Source of the DNA: Cyanodermella asteris
Taxonomy: Eukaryota > Ascomycota > Lecanoromycetes > Ostropales > Stictidaceae
Reading direction: 5' to 3'
NCBI GenBank assembly: GCA_900618795.1
Contig: UYJD01000002.1
Coordinates: 859,150 to 923,149 of the forward strand
Length of the DNA stretch: 64,000 nucleotides
The translations under genes were made by a program, and so were the position numbers. Shown here piece after piece: positions 9,929 to 20,178 of the stretch. Every line of letters begins with the position of its first letter. Positions within the stretch are counted from its first letter, which is position 1. The notes beneath the pieces were generated by a model. It saw nothing but the letters and a program-made list of their open reading frames with translations, was not told where the DNA came from and did not search any database.

Positions 9929-12900
9929 TTAAGTTCGCATAGCATCCTCGTCATCGCCAGCAGTCCCTTCAGGCGCATCGCTCTGGTTTACCCGATTCGT
10001 GACCCCAGTGAGCTTGGCGTACGGCATAATGATCCTTGAGAGTTCGCGGTATTTGCCCAACACGAGCACGACATCTCGGAGCAGCTTCTCCTTTTTCATC
10101 CCGCAGACTTCAGAATGAGCAGCGCGAATGTCGCGGCTAAGAACAGTGGTTAGGCCTGCCACATTCCGCTCCGAAACGATCTCAACATCGTCGTCAAAGA
10201 CGCCACGGGCCAAATCCGCTAGTAACTCTTCCACCTTGCTCTTCTGAGCCTCTGCGCCAAGACGCTTCGCATACATGACGAGATTAGACTGGAAATCAGC
10301 CTTTGCTCCTATTTGAAGAGCCGCTGCGATCCGATTCTCCAGATGGGCGATACTGATGCTGGCTTCCAGGTTCTCGTATCCCTCCATCGGGAGGAGGGTC
10401 TTCAATAGCCTTTGCAAGAACACAGATCGTCCTCTTGTTTGGGCTTCAGTCGTTGTTTGTCTCTCCAGGTACGCAAGAACACCCTCGCTGATTTTGCGGC
10501 TTATGGCTTCTTTGACGCTCGGTGCTAGATCTGGGACCGCCTCGTCACGCGAATTCCAGTACTGTGACATGACTGCCCACCATGGTTCGGTCAGACGCTG
10601 CCACACATACATGCTTGGTGAATATGAATACCCGTCACCATTGGAAACCGTGATGAAGAGCCGGCCCTCGGAATTGATGTGACCCGATGTAATTGACGGC
10701 GCTGGTCTGGTGTGGTCCTGTTGGAACTGTACCGCAATGTCGAGTACGGGAGCGAGAGATATGGGTGGATGTGGTGATGATAGCGTTGTCATGTTCCAGA
10801 CGTAACACATTCCAACGGATGTCACGCAGAGAAGCCATTGGCCGTTCGTCTCCATGATCACAGGCTGAGACTCCAACACCAGCGCATTGAGAAGCCTTCG
10901 GCCTTGCAATGACCATGTGTATATGCTGCCATCTTCACACGCTGCAGCCCAGAAGTTATCACCGTTTGCGAGAAGAATGACACTTTTCGGAAGGTACTCG
11001 AACCACCGCACTGTCTCGTTCTTGGTAACCAAGACACGCGCCGGAACTCTATCACCGGTTCTACCAGTGGGAGATGGACCTGTCGGGTTCTGCGCTTCCA
11101 TGAAAAGGCCTGCGTTGGCGCCTTCGTCCGGCTGATTCTCCTTCGCTCCAGTCAATCCGTTGAAGATTCTCTTGCCATAAGGATGAAGGAAACGATCTCG
11201 TAGCTTGGGTACTGCGAGTCGCACATTACTGGTTGTCAGGCTGGGATTCACGACCGCAGGTCGGATGTAGTCAGGAACAATCGGAGCGTCGGAGGACTTG
11301 TAAGGTCGCGGAAGAGCAAGTCCGGCTGGAGTGTTCTTCAGGATAGGAGTGGCGCCATCGCGGGCAGCCACAGAGATGCGTTTTTCTGTTTGTCCATCTT
11401 CATCTCCTTCAATCGTCGCGACTTTCCGCTTGTTGCCGAGCATCAAGGCAGCAAGCCCACCTCGTGGTAGCGCATCCACGGGCTTCGACAAATCAATCGT
11501 AGACTGCGGTGTCTCCTCTGTGGCACCTCTGTTTGCCCCAGCGCTCCTCAATGCAGTTTGAGGTAGGCTCGATTGTGTCAAATTAGAGCTGGATACCAGT
11601 AATGGCGCTACTCGCTTCTTACCATCTTTTGTGATTGTGACTCGAGACTTGATCCTGTCTGCCTTTGTAGGCTCAGGTGGCGTTGGTGCTGCGGCGGGTG
11701 TGCTTGCTCCATTGACTTGCCCTCCATCTGCCTTCCCTGGCTCGAGTGCATTCGCTCCGCCTGAGCCATTTGTATGAATACTGGTCGTAGCCAAGGCGGA
11801 ATCTGGCTGCGTAGCGCCGTCTCCCATGATAGCTCCCATTCGGCCCTCGACATCACGAATGTCACCCTCCTTGCTGCGCTCCTCAAGCCGTAATTCGGCC
11901 GGGCCTTCGATAAGGCCTGCACCTTTTCTGCCGGCTCCATATTTAGCCAAGCTCTGCTCGTTCTGCTCGGATGGCAACGCATAGCCAAGTTCACCATCAC
12001 CGAACTTGACGTACATGATAGTACCATCGAGACTTGTCGCAAAGAGGCTTTGTCCGTCAGGCATCCACGTCAGGTCCGAGAAAGACTTTTCGCAGAGGTC
12101 CTGCGCAATCAGCATTGGCCTGGAGTCGACAGTGGACCACAAGGTAAGTGTTTTGTCCTGTCCAGCACAGGCAATTACGGTCACGGCTGGCGGAAGTTGA
12201 CCATTCGCTAGCTGCGACTGATCAATTGGTTGCTTTGAGAAGAGTCGCGGCGAAAAAGCGCAGACCTCGACAGGTGCCTCATGACCGATCAGATGAACAG
12301 CTGTATTTCCAGGCTCCCAAGAACCTCTTGTGATAATCGCGACTGACGCGACAGGCCCATTAACGGAGTTTGCAGCAGCGATGAGATTGCCATCGGGGGA
12401 CCAGGACAAACGGCGGAAATAGGTCGTCAAAGGAGATCCAAGACTTGCCCAGGTTATGTTTCGCTCCATCACAAAATTGTTCAGGTGCTCGTGCGCTCCT
12501 TCAGTGGGCTTTGGGGACGTGAATCGGAAGATCTTGATTGTCCTGTCATCGCTAGCCGTTGCGAAGTATTTGTTTGCGGGATCGAACGTGATCCCTTTGA
12601 CATGACTCTGGTGATTTGATATCGTCTTCAGCCTCTCAAATGTATGACCTGACCAGACCACGACTTTGGAATCCAGTCCAACCGTCACGAGAATTGAAGA
12701 ATCGTATGACCAGCCAATGTCTTGTACATCATTGTCGTGGCCATTCAACCGCCGAAATAACCTCCAATTCTCGACAGGCGCAGGCTCGTTGGTTCCGAAC
12801 GTCGTCGCGTGTGAGGGTGCGTTCGGATCGTAGTTGTACACGCAGACCAGCTTGTCGTCCGCGCCCGAGGCCAGGTATTTCCCATTGTACGAGAATCGGA

Positions 12901-13126
12901 CGGCGTGTATTGTTCCTAGGTGGTGGCTCATAGACGCCAGCTGTTTCGGCCCCTGGTAATCGGGATCCGCCGCCCTCTCGATAGCCTCAGTCGACCATAT
13001 TCTCACATGACTGTCTCCAGCGGCCGTTGCTAGGCGCTTTCCATCAGGAGACACATCGCAGCTATAGACCTCTGCATCCTTCTTGTCGCCTCCGTGATTC
13101 AGCCATGGTGGCCGCAAGAACCTCAT
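9929..13126 (-). CDS. hir1: Histone transcription regulator Hir1 (HIRA family)
   Basis: Single exon of 1065 residues. The N terminus (PPWLNHGGDKKDAEVYSCDV) opens a seven-bladed WD40 propeller, residues about 15-400, with typical blades such as GDSHVRIWST, LASGADDKLVCVYNY, GLDSKVVVWSGH and ASDDRTIKIFR. A low-complexity linker of about 200 residues follows and includes a B-domain-like stretch (KADRIKSRVTITKDGKKRVAPLLV), the HIRA segment that contacts the Asf1 chaperone. The C-terminal HIRA domain (about 690-960) has a second WD-like set (NGDNFWAAACEDGSIYTWSLQGRRL). The HIR complex deposits H3-H4 independently of replication and represses histone genes. It is divergent from EMC5 across 477 bp. 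Family assignment is firm. Confidence 0.95.
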   Translation of the reverse strand: MRFLRPPWLNHGGDKKDAEVYSCDVSPDGKRLATAAGDSHVRIWSTEAIERAADPDYQGPKQLASMSHHLGTIHAVRFSYNGKYLASGADDKLVCVYNYDPNAPSHATTFGTNEPAPVENWRLFRRLNGHDNDVQDIGWSYDSSILVTVGLDSKVVVWSGHTFERLKTISNHQSHVKGITFDPANKYFATASDDRTIKIFRFTSPKPTEGAHEHLNNFVMERNITWASLGSPLTTYFRRLSWSPDGNLIAAANSVNGPVASVAIITRGSWEPGNTAVHLIGHEAPVEVCAFSPRLFSKQPIDQSQLANGQLPPAVTVIACAGQDKTLTLWSTVDSRPMLIAQDLCEKSFSDLTWMPDGQSLFATSLDGTIMYVKFGDGELGYALPSEQNEQSLAKYGAGRKGAGLIEGPAELRLEERSKEGDIRDVEGRMGAIMGDGATQPDSALATTSIHTNGSGGANALEPGKADGGQVNGASTPAAAPTPPEPTKADRIKSRVTITKDGKKRVAPLLVSSSNLTQSSLPQTALRSAGANRGATEETPQSTIDLSKPVDALPRGGLAALMLGNKRKVATIEGDEDGQTEKRISVAARDGATPILKNTPAGLALPRPYKSSDAPIVPDYIRPAVVNPSLTTSNVRLAVPKLRDRFLHPYGKRIFNGLTGAKENQPDEGANAGLFMEAQNPTGPSPTGRTGDRVPARVLVTKNETVRWFEYLPKSVILLANGDNFWAAACEDGSIYTWSLQGRRLLNALVLESQPVIMETNGQWLLCVTSVGMCYVWNMTTLSSPHPPISLAPVLDIAVQFQQDHTRPAPSITSGHINSEGRLFITVSNGDGYSYSPSMYVWQRLTEPWWAVMSQYWNSRDEAVPDLAPSVKEAISRKISEGVLAYLERQTTTEAQTRGRSVFLQRLLKTLLPMEGYENLEASISIAHLENRIAAALQIGAKADFQSNLVMYAKRLGAEAQKSKVEELLADLARGVFDDDVEIVSERNVAGLTTVLSRDIRAAHSEVCGMKKEKLLRDVVLVLGKYRELSRIIMPYAKLTGVTNRVNQSDAPEGTAGDDEDAMRT

Positions 13127-13603
13127 CTTAAACCGTTGCCGTTGTGACCGAGCGCATGTTATGAAAGGCGAACTTGATGTGAAGTAGTTGAGTCGGGCGC
13201 GAATAAGTGGGAATTGTAGCTGTTATAGGCGCTTGAGCTATCGGCGCGGTCCACAGCTCGCTGAAAAGCGATTAATACGAACTCAAGACTAGAAGTTCGC
13301 CGCAGGGGCGTAAGGAGTGGACGTAGAAGTAAGGCGGCTGAAAGCGATCAAGTCATTAAGCTGTGAGGAAGTTTAGATGGTCTTTGTTCATAAACGCGGC
13401 CAATCGAGCTTGACGCGTGCTCCGCAAAGTCCGGCTTTGATTGGAGAACGATCGTCACTCAGGATGCTCGGCTTGATCAGACCTCAACACACACCCACCC
13501 ACCAACTCGACTTGCAACTGCGACTTCAAGCATACTCTGTGTGGCGGCCTAGTAACTACGAAGGACAATAGGGCGCATTGCTCAGACAGCCTCTTTTCAC
13601 GCA
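13127..13603. other. Divergent promoter region HIR1 / EMC5
   Basis: 477 bp that must carry both promoters. It includes a CA/CCA-rich tract around 13485-13503. No further element is claimed. Confidence 0.5.
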
Positions 13604-14197
13604 ATGCCATTCCTCGGGCGAGCTGTGCTCGCGATCGGCGGTCTTTTCTTGAGCCATGCGTGAGTCTCTCCATAGCATCTTGACACATTGTTGATACCAT
13701 GCTGATTCGTATACAGCTGCTACTCTGCTCATGAATACATCCACCTGCTTTCGACAAAGCCATCTTCGAGCGGCATACCCAATTCGACCTCATCTCAGTC
13801 CTATTTCCCAGGCCCGGCTCTTTCAGCCCCAGCGCCCACATTCGCAATCTCAAATTTGCCCACCGATATTACAGCCGAAGTCTTGCTATCATTATTCCTT
13901 CTCACCCTCGGTATTGTCCTGTCCTCGGAGCAATTGAAACCAATTCGATGGAGCGAGTGGGCGGCTCATGTGGAGCACGGTACGCACGGCCCGAACAGCA
14001 AATACATCAAGAAGCCGGGTGACACGGCAGATAAGACCACGGAGCAGCTTGGCCAGGAGCTATATGGCGGGCCGTCCCAGGAAGGGTTCGGTTATTTGGA
14101 GAATGGGCGAAGGATGGGGTTCTTCGACGTGCGGGCAAAGCGCAAGGAGTTTGCCGAATGGGTCAAGAAAGGCGGTCAAAAGGACGAGAAGGCGTGA
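13604..14197 (+). CDS. emc5: ER membrane protein complex subunit 5 (EMC5/MMgT family)
   Basis: Exons 13604-13659 and 13717-14197 joined across a 57-nt intron (GTGAGT...ACAG); 178 residues. The joined start MPFLGRAVLAIGGLFLSHAC followed by YSAHEY is the first membrane segment, and LPTDITAEVLLSLFLLTLGI is the second; between them is a lumenal loop longer than in the yeast protein. The motif EQLKPIRWSEWAAH right after the second segment is characteristic of EMC5. A charged cytosolic tail follows. The EMC inserts and stabilises tail-anchored and multipass proteins in the ER membrane; an older reading of the family as magnesium transporters is less likely to be its main role. The exon 1 sequence is too short to be seen as a frame on its own and rests on splice-site and frame agreement. 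Confidence 0.92.
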
Positions 14198-14399
14198 CGA
14201 GGGCATGAATAATACACAGAATCAGTTTTGCGACTATCGCTTTGCCATTTTCGGCCCCACCCAAGCTCATCGTTTTCAATCTGATGGGCCCAAAGCCCAT
14301 TTCAAAGCCCCGCCGCTGAACGGACTTCTCAGCAAAAACTCCCAACGCCCGCATGCTCGCAAATGCAAATTATATTTCCCAGCTTGCCATTGAGGTATG

Positions 14400-15383
14400 T
14401 CAAAAATACGTGCCGTTCTTCAATCTGACGCCACCAACCCACCACGCTCCGGCCCTTACAATCTTGCCAACCACCTTGCGTTCATCTTCATTCCGGGGGG
14501 CGTAGACAATGACGAAACCTTTCGGCAACCATCCATCACTCGGCCCTTTGCCAGAAAGCGCTTTCAGCCCGCGTCCATTGCAAATGTCCCTTACCAGCCC
14601 GCCGGCACCGGCCAAAGGATGTCTTTCTCCCCATCCCCTGTGTAACACGACGGCCGCATCCTCAGGGTGGAGCGTCAGGTGCAGACTGCCTTCGCTCCCA
14701 TGCATGTGTGCGACCTCGGGCGGCAGACCGCAAGTCGAATTGCTCGGGTTTTCGTGCGCCACCGCACCCTGCAGGTCGGAAAAGTTGACATTCGTTTCGG
14801 GCGGGATCTCGCATGAACGATCGTCGCCGTGCCCGTCTCCGCGACCCTTGAGAAAGAGTGCCAGGCTCTGCTTCTCGAAACAGCTGCGACCGGTCTCCAG
14901 AATGTCGGGATTCTCGGCTGCGAGAGCCCGCATGCATGCCTGCAGAGCTGCTATCTGGACGTCGTTGCTTCGTTGGGAAATCTGGCGCTGGGGCGCGATG
15001 CCGGCGAGAGTTGGTCGGACACCTCTCCGTGGGGGGAGGTCGATGACGGAGCCGAAGTACGGGCTTGGCTTGTCGTTGATTGGATCGTGTATCGGTGGTG
15101 TCAAGACGTCCGAGTTCGCAATCAGCAAACGAAGAACGGATACTTTGAGGTAACCAAGAGGAGTGGAGGGCGTTCCGCCTGGACCCAATGAAATAAAGAG
15201 CTTATAATCATCATTGATCTTCCGACACACAGCGCTGATGACCGGATAGAGACAAAGGGGGAGAAGAAGGAGAGGCGATGGAGGAGAATTGCTGAGCCGC
15301 TTGACCACAGTATCCTTCACATGGCGAACAATGACGGTCAACCCAGCAATTCTGGCAGTCTGGTGCAGAATCGGGGAATTCAT
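14400..15383 (-). CDS. DUF5519 (luciferase-like fold) protein with N-terminal membrane segment
   Basis: Single exon, 327 residues, convergent with EMC5. Near the N terminus a hydrophobic stretch (PPSPLLLLPLCLYPVISAV, about 34-52) looks like one membrane anchor. The C-terminal half has the block HMHGSEGSLHLTLHPEDAAV, then GWGERHPLAG, then GFVIVYAPRNEDE, which is the hallmark of the fungal and bacterial DUF5519 family, often labelled luciferase-domain in databases. The conserved histidines and the acidic HPED are kept. No biochemical role is established for the family that I can vouch for; the luciferase label reflects fold annotation and not light production. Not spliced as far as the frame shows. 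Confidence 0.75.
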   Translation of the reverse strand: MNSPILHQTARIAGLTVIVRHVKDTVVKRLSNSPPSPLLLLPLCLYPVISAVCRKINDDYKLFISLGPGGTPSTPLGYLKVSVLRLLIANSDVLTPPIHDPINDKPSPYFGSVIDLPPRRGVRPTLAGIAPQRQISQRSNDVQIAALQACMRALAAENPDILETGRSCFEKQSLALFLKGRGDGHGDDRSCEIPPETNVNFSDLQGAVAHENPSNSTCGLPPEVAHMHGSEGSLHLTLHPEDAAVVLHRGWGERHPLAGAGGLVRDICNGRGLKALSGKGPSDGWLPKGFVIVYAPRNEDERKVVGKIVRAGAWWVGGVRLKNGTYF

Positions 15384-16479
15384 CCGCGCAGGTAATGAGG
15401 TCTGTCTACCGCGTCAGCGTTCATGGCCACAGGAGACAAGATATGGACTACCGATGCAGAGCCCTATCCAGTCGGGCGCCGCGGTGCTGGCTGCAATACT
15501 GTCCAACATACCTCTGCCTAAGGGATGCTGCTGTGAGGCTCAATTGTCAGCTGTTGGGAATATGTCAAAGGTCAAGGAAGTGACTAGGAATCAATCGAGC
15601 CCTTAATCGTTTATTTTGACCAAAGGCAGAAGGTCAGGAATCAACGAGCTTTTATGATGATGCTTCGCTGGAAAGTCCTATGAACTGACACAGCTTGCTT
15701 GAGAAAGTGGGGTTGTTCAACTTTCGGCTAGGATTGACAAAAAGCCAACTGTGCTTGCAGATATCAAAAGTCCGTAGTAATAAGCGTGCCATGCAGGTGA
15801 ATAAACGGTGAGAGTACAACCAACAGAAATGAAGAGACGGGCGGCATGTTCTTATCCGAAGTCGCTATCACAACGAGCAATCGGTCAGAAGCCGTGAAGC
15901 ACGAGTGGCACACGACGTTGCTCCATAGGAGGCATTGCAATGTCACGAGGATCAGCCCAAGTCAGCCCAGCCACGCATGTATGCGAAGACAGCAACTTGA
16001 CAGTGGCATGTCTGTGCAATTACCCGACTTGGTCTTGGAACAAGCTGCTAAGCCAGAAAGCGTCGTCAATATGACGTTCGGGTTTGATAAGTCAGTGCGC
16101 GCAGGGCAAGATCCTATCACAAGACCGATAAAGAAATGGCTGGGCCGGTATGGCCAAGCAAGAAGAGTGCCCCAAATGCCATGGCTGGAAAGTGTTCCGA
16201 GAGCCAGTTGAGCATCGTCGTTGGAACCCTGGGGTTGAATGAACTCAGCCTCTCCTGGACGCTCGTGACAGGCGATTTCCGCTGACGCCGCTCAAAAAAG
16301 AGCGGCCCGGATCCACACTTTGTAGAGCCGCACTATTGGGACTTGGAAGAACCGACATTGACAAGCCGGGCACGTTTGCATAAACTGAAAATGGAAGCAA
16401 GAGAAACGTATCGGAGCTTCATTTTCCTCATGCGAGGCAATCCGGCCAAACTTCTTGCCCTCAGGTAGCAACGCGTCAA
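15384..16479. other. Gene-free stretch between DUF5519 and MSH5
   Basis: About 1.1 kb. The frame at 15846-16211 plus has no family features and is taken as chance. The right end is the 3' flank of MSH5, whose own last exon reaches 16480. Confidence 0.5.
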
Positions 16480-19400
16480 TTACGTCCTCACCGACGTCGA
16501 ATCCCATTTGAAGTCTAAATCAGCCAAGAATTTCCTTGGGTCCGCTAAGGATGCGCCATGTGTCGTCCCGAAATTTTGCTGCAGAAAAAGGCGACCAAGC
16601 TGCTCCTGCGAAAGATCAGCAAATCTACGAATAACGGCAGGATATCGGCAAGGTTTGCATACAGCTTGCGCAAGATTGACCTTATCGCGCTCAGATAGCT
16701 TCGTATGGACTGCAAATAAATCACCTCGAGCCTGTAACCGAATGATTTCGCTAGCTCTCTCAACAGTACCCGGACTGATTCCGTTTTGGGCGGCGCACCT
16801 ACATAGCGGTCAGTGAATTGATAACTGTTGCGACATGCGGTGCGACATGCATGGCAAATGGCAAATCAAGCGTGCAGTCAGTGCCGGTTTCGAAAGGAAC
16901 TTACACGGTCCCAAAGCTTGCAACACTTCGGCCAGGTCTCAATTCGTAGAGAAATGTGACCCGTTGGTCCAGCCTAGCTTGTTGATCAACACTGACTTCC
17001 ATATGGAAAAAGGACAGGTTGGGATGACCAATCAAGAACTTGTTCTCAAAAATCTCATGGAAGTGGGTGGCTGCAATAATCTTCGGTTGCAATTGACCCA
17101 GTGCTAGGAAATGCTCAAAGACTGCACATGCAAGCCCTGCTCCGTCTGCTGCTTCTGTTCCTTTTCCAAATTCGTCAATAATTACCAAGCTTTTCGGGGT
17201 GCAGAGATTGATAGCTGAGCTGATCTGTTGTAAATCAATCATGAAGGCACTCTGCTGCAGGGAGACGGTTTCTCGCGTCGAAACTCGCGTCAGAATTTTG
17301 TCAGTGATCCCAATTGTTGCCTTTTGTGCGGGAACGAAGCTTCCCACATGTGCGAGGTACACAATGATAGCAACTTGCTTCAGGTACACGCTCTTGCCAG
17401 AATAGTTGGCACCAGTCAGAATCACCATTTGCGGCTCGCACAGAGATATCCCATCGGACATATATGGGTGGTTTTCAGCTGGAGATGCGCTTGAGGTTGG
17501 ATCGTCACTTCTCGTGGACCTCTCATTCGACAGCTCGACCAATGTAGAGGAAAAAGACGGTTGATTGACGGACCCGCCCGCGACGAAGGTATCGTTGGCA
17601 ATAAATCTGGGTGAAATCTGTTCTTGGAGAAGATGTCGACCCCCAACCACGTCAATCAAGTTCTCTCCTACCATCTCCGGCTTGGTCAATCTATACGCAT
17701 GCGCTCCCTGAGCCAAGGCAAGTAACGTGTCGAGCTCACCGCATACATCAGAAACCTTGCAGAACATCGCTTCGTGCTCGAGAATTCGCTGCCCGAGCTC
17801 AAATGCCAATTCAATTTCTCGGTCATGGACATCGCCAAGGACATCACCGTATTCACGATCCAGACTATCCATTCGAGCATCCTTGTAGTATATGCTATGC
17901 TCGGAGTTGAAGATGCGCTCCCATGCCGATTGGCCAGGACGAGGATTGGGTGGCAGCGGAAACCTCCCAGTTTGTTGGTCTTTATGCAGAGCGATAAGGA
18001 AGCCAATCTGGGGGTAGGTAACAACATTCAGGACAGCTGCTTCAGAAGTCTCGTCGTAGTCTCTGATGATGTCTTGACTGGCATCACTCAGGAGGTGTTC
18101 GATTCCAGCGTACTTCCGTTTCTTTTCATCAAGACCCCTGTCAACACCTTCCTTGATGACGGTGCGATTCTCCTCTTGCGAGAGTCTGAAATCAACAGTG
18201 GTCTCAATATCCTGGCCGACCAGCGCGAGTTGCTGAATCTGAAAAGATTCCAGAACCTTGATAACGATATCCGGTGGCTCGTGGCATTCCAGCCGGCGGA
18301 TTGCCGCCTGTATGCCCAGTGTGTGGTATGCGAACGCTCGGATGGTTGTCCAAATACTGCACTTGAACGCTTGGCTTCGATCGGCACTGCCATTGACGCC
18401 TTTGCGGAGATGTGTCATAACGGCGCGCATATTTCGAATCGACTTCAGAGCCTCTACCATCTCAGTCACAGCATCTGCATTAGCGGTCCAGAGGAAAGTG
18501 CCAACTGACCGATGGCGTTCGGCAATCAGTCCGATATCCAAGCTTGGCCGAAGAAACATTGCACGCAGACGTTGCTTTCCTTGTGGTGATCGCGCAAAAT
18601 GGTGGAATAGTCCGTACACCGAAAGCGACTCCTTTGATCCTGTATTTTTAGGTCCTTGGTTTTGAGCATGAGGGTGTGATTCACTTTCCATGATTTGCAG
18701 CGATGCAAGAGTATCAGGGTTCAGGTACATCACATCGTTCATACTGAACATTTCGATGCATGAAATCCGGAAGAGTGATGCCGCTCTATCGTCGCTGGGA
18801 AGCATCATTTGGGATCGTCGGGACTGTAGGTAGTTGAGAACAGCCGACGCACATCCAATCGACAAGCGGCTGTCGAAATCAATGCTTGTAGACAGACGCA
18901 ACATCTTTCCTGCCGAGGCCGAGAACCCAGGATTGAGCCCAGCGTTGTAGCTCTCGAAGGGATCCTCGTCTCCAGGTGCTGCGAAAGTCATCATGTCCTC
19001 GGTATGGTAGACCAAGTCCAGCTGACAAAGCCGAGACCTCCCATCGTCGTAGTCAAACTCTTTGACCCTAACGACCTCGATGTGATATGGAAGGCGAAGG
19101 CGGTCTATTCAATTTCAGTAGTGGCCCCTTAACTTTGAGACCGGAAAACAAACCATCCGCAGAGTCTGTCTCATCTTGTAAGCCATCCGGATCAAGCACG
19201 TTGTCGATGCTATCATCAATTCGAGCCGAGACAAGGATAGTGGTTGGCTGCAGAGTGTCCTTCACTAAATCTGTTGTCAGAGACTTGTTCCACTTAAGCT
19301 TGAACACACTCACAAGTAGCAAAGACATCGAGTCCGCCAGAAAGAACGTCGTTGAGAATGTAGAGTTTCTCTTCGGCGGCGACATAATAACAGCAGCCAA

Positions 19401-19770
19401 CGGTATCCCGACTCCGCATGTCAATCGCCATGACAATCTCGTGCACCCAGTCGTCACCCTCTCGATCTTCAAGTTCTAAGTTTGTTTCCGGTCTGATCCC
19501 GCTTCTGGAACTTTGGACTGATGGCCATAGTGGATGTGGGCCGTTTCTGGGCTGTTGTTCCCGCACCACGGGTGTTTGCTGCCTTTGGCCCGGCTCTACC
19601 GACGACCTGCGACTAGCAGTGGCCGACGACACTGAGCCAGGACCCCGTTGGTGAAGCTTGCGTGACGTTTCGATGGACTGGGACCGGGAAGAGCTTCTGC
19701 TGGGTTGACTGGCTGCGAAAGACTTACGCCAGGGCTTCTGCCTCTGCTTCTTCATCGGCTGAGACGACAT
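16480..19770 (-). CDS. msh5: Meiotic MutS homologue Msh5
   Basis: Four exons: 19770-19314, 19270-19154, 19104-16905 and 16798-16480, with introns of 43, 49 and 106 nt; 1030 residues. The first 130 residues are Ser/Arg/Gln-rich and longer than usual. Then come the Msh5 N-terminal core VMAIDMRSRDTVGCCYYV, the lever and clamp region, and the ATPase: Walker A GANYSGKS (about 754-762), the ST-motif region RVSTRETVSLQQSAFMIDL, Walker B SLVIIDEFGKGT (about 829) and TATHFHE-type switch AATHFHEIF. Exon 4 supplies the C-terminal helix-turn-helix, CAAQNGISPGTVERASEIIR. Msh5 pairs with Msh4 to stabilise Holliday junctions in crossover formation, not mismatch repair. All ATPase motifs are intact. The second intron choice (GTTTGT donor) is the least certain; it restores the frame with RLRLPYHIEVV. 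Confidence 0.9.
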
Positions 19771-20178
19771 TGTCACCAGATCTGTAACAACAGCGAGCGA
19801 GACGCATTGACAGTCTCGACGCTGTGACGGTTTCGGCGCAGAGGCAGTTCTTGCACCAAAGTTTTGGGCAAGACAGGTTCTCAGGCGAATTCGCGCTGCC
19901 CCACGTGGTCTCGACTTGCCACAGCGTCAGAGGGAAGGAGCGAAGGGAGGTGCACCACAAGTAAGTTCGCGCAAAGCTTGATAGCAGAGGAGATAATATA
20001 TGTCTGTATTTTGTACATGAGAAGGGATAGCAGAAATCTATACTGTACATCGTAAGGTCGTTCGCCTCCTTGAGTGGCGTTTCTTCAAAATACATGCACG
20101 CATGCCGCTGGAACGCTCACAAACACCAGAATAGGAGAGATCCTAACCTGAAATAGAAGCCATGTACCCGATTTACCC
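19771..20178. other. Spacer between HSP78 (3' end) and MSH5 (5' end)
   Basis: 408 bp; 5' flank of MSH5 and 3' flank of HSP78, both on the minus strand. Nothing recognised. Confidence 0.5.

Noticed and set aside
15846-16211. 121-residue plus-strand frame
   Set aside because: No domain, low-complexity or signal features and poor start context; treated as chance.
16292-16763. Two short minus-strand frames that look like separate small genes
   Set aside because: They are other-frame readings of the last MSH5 exon and its 3' flank; the in-frame exon 16798-16480 explains the region.
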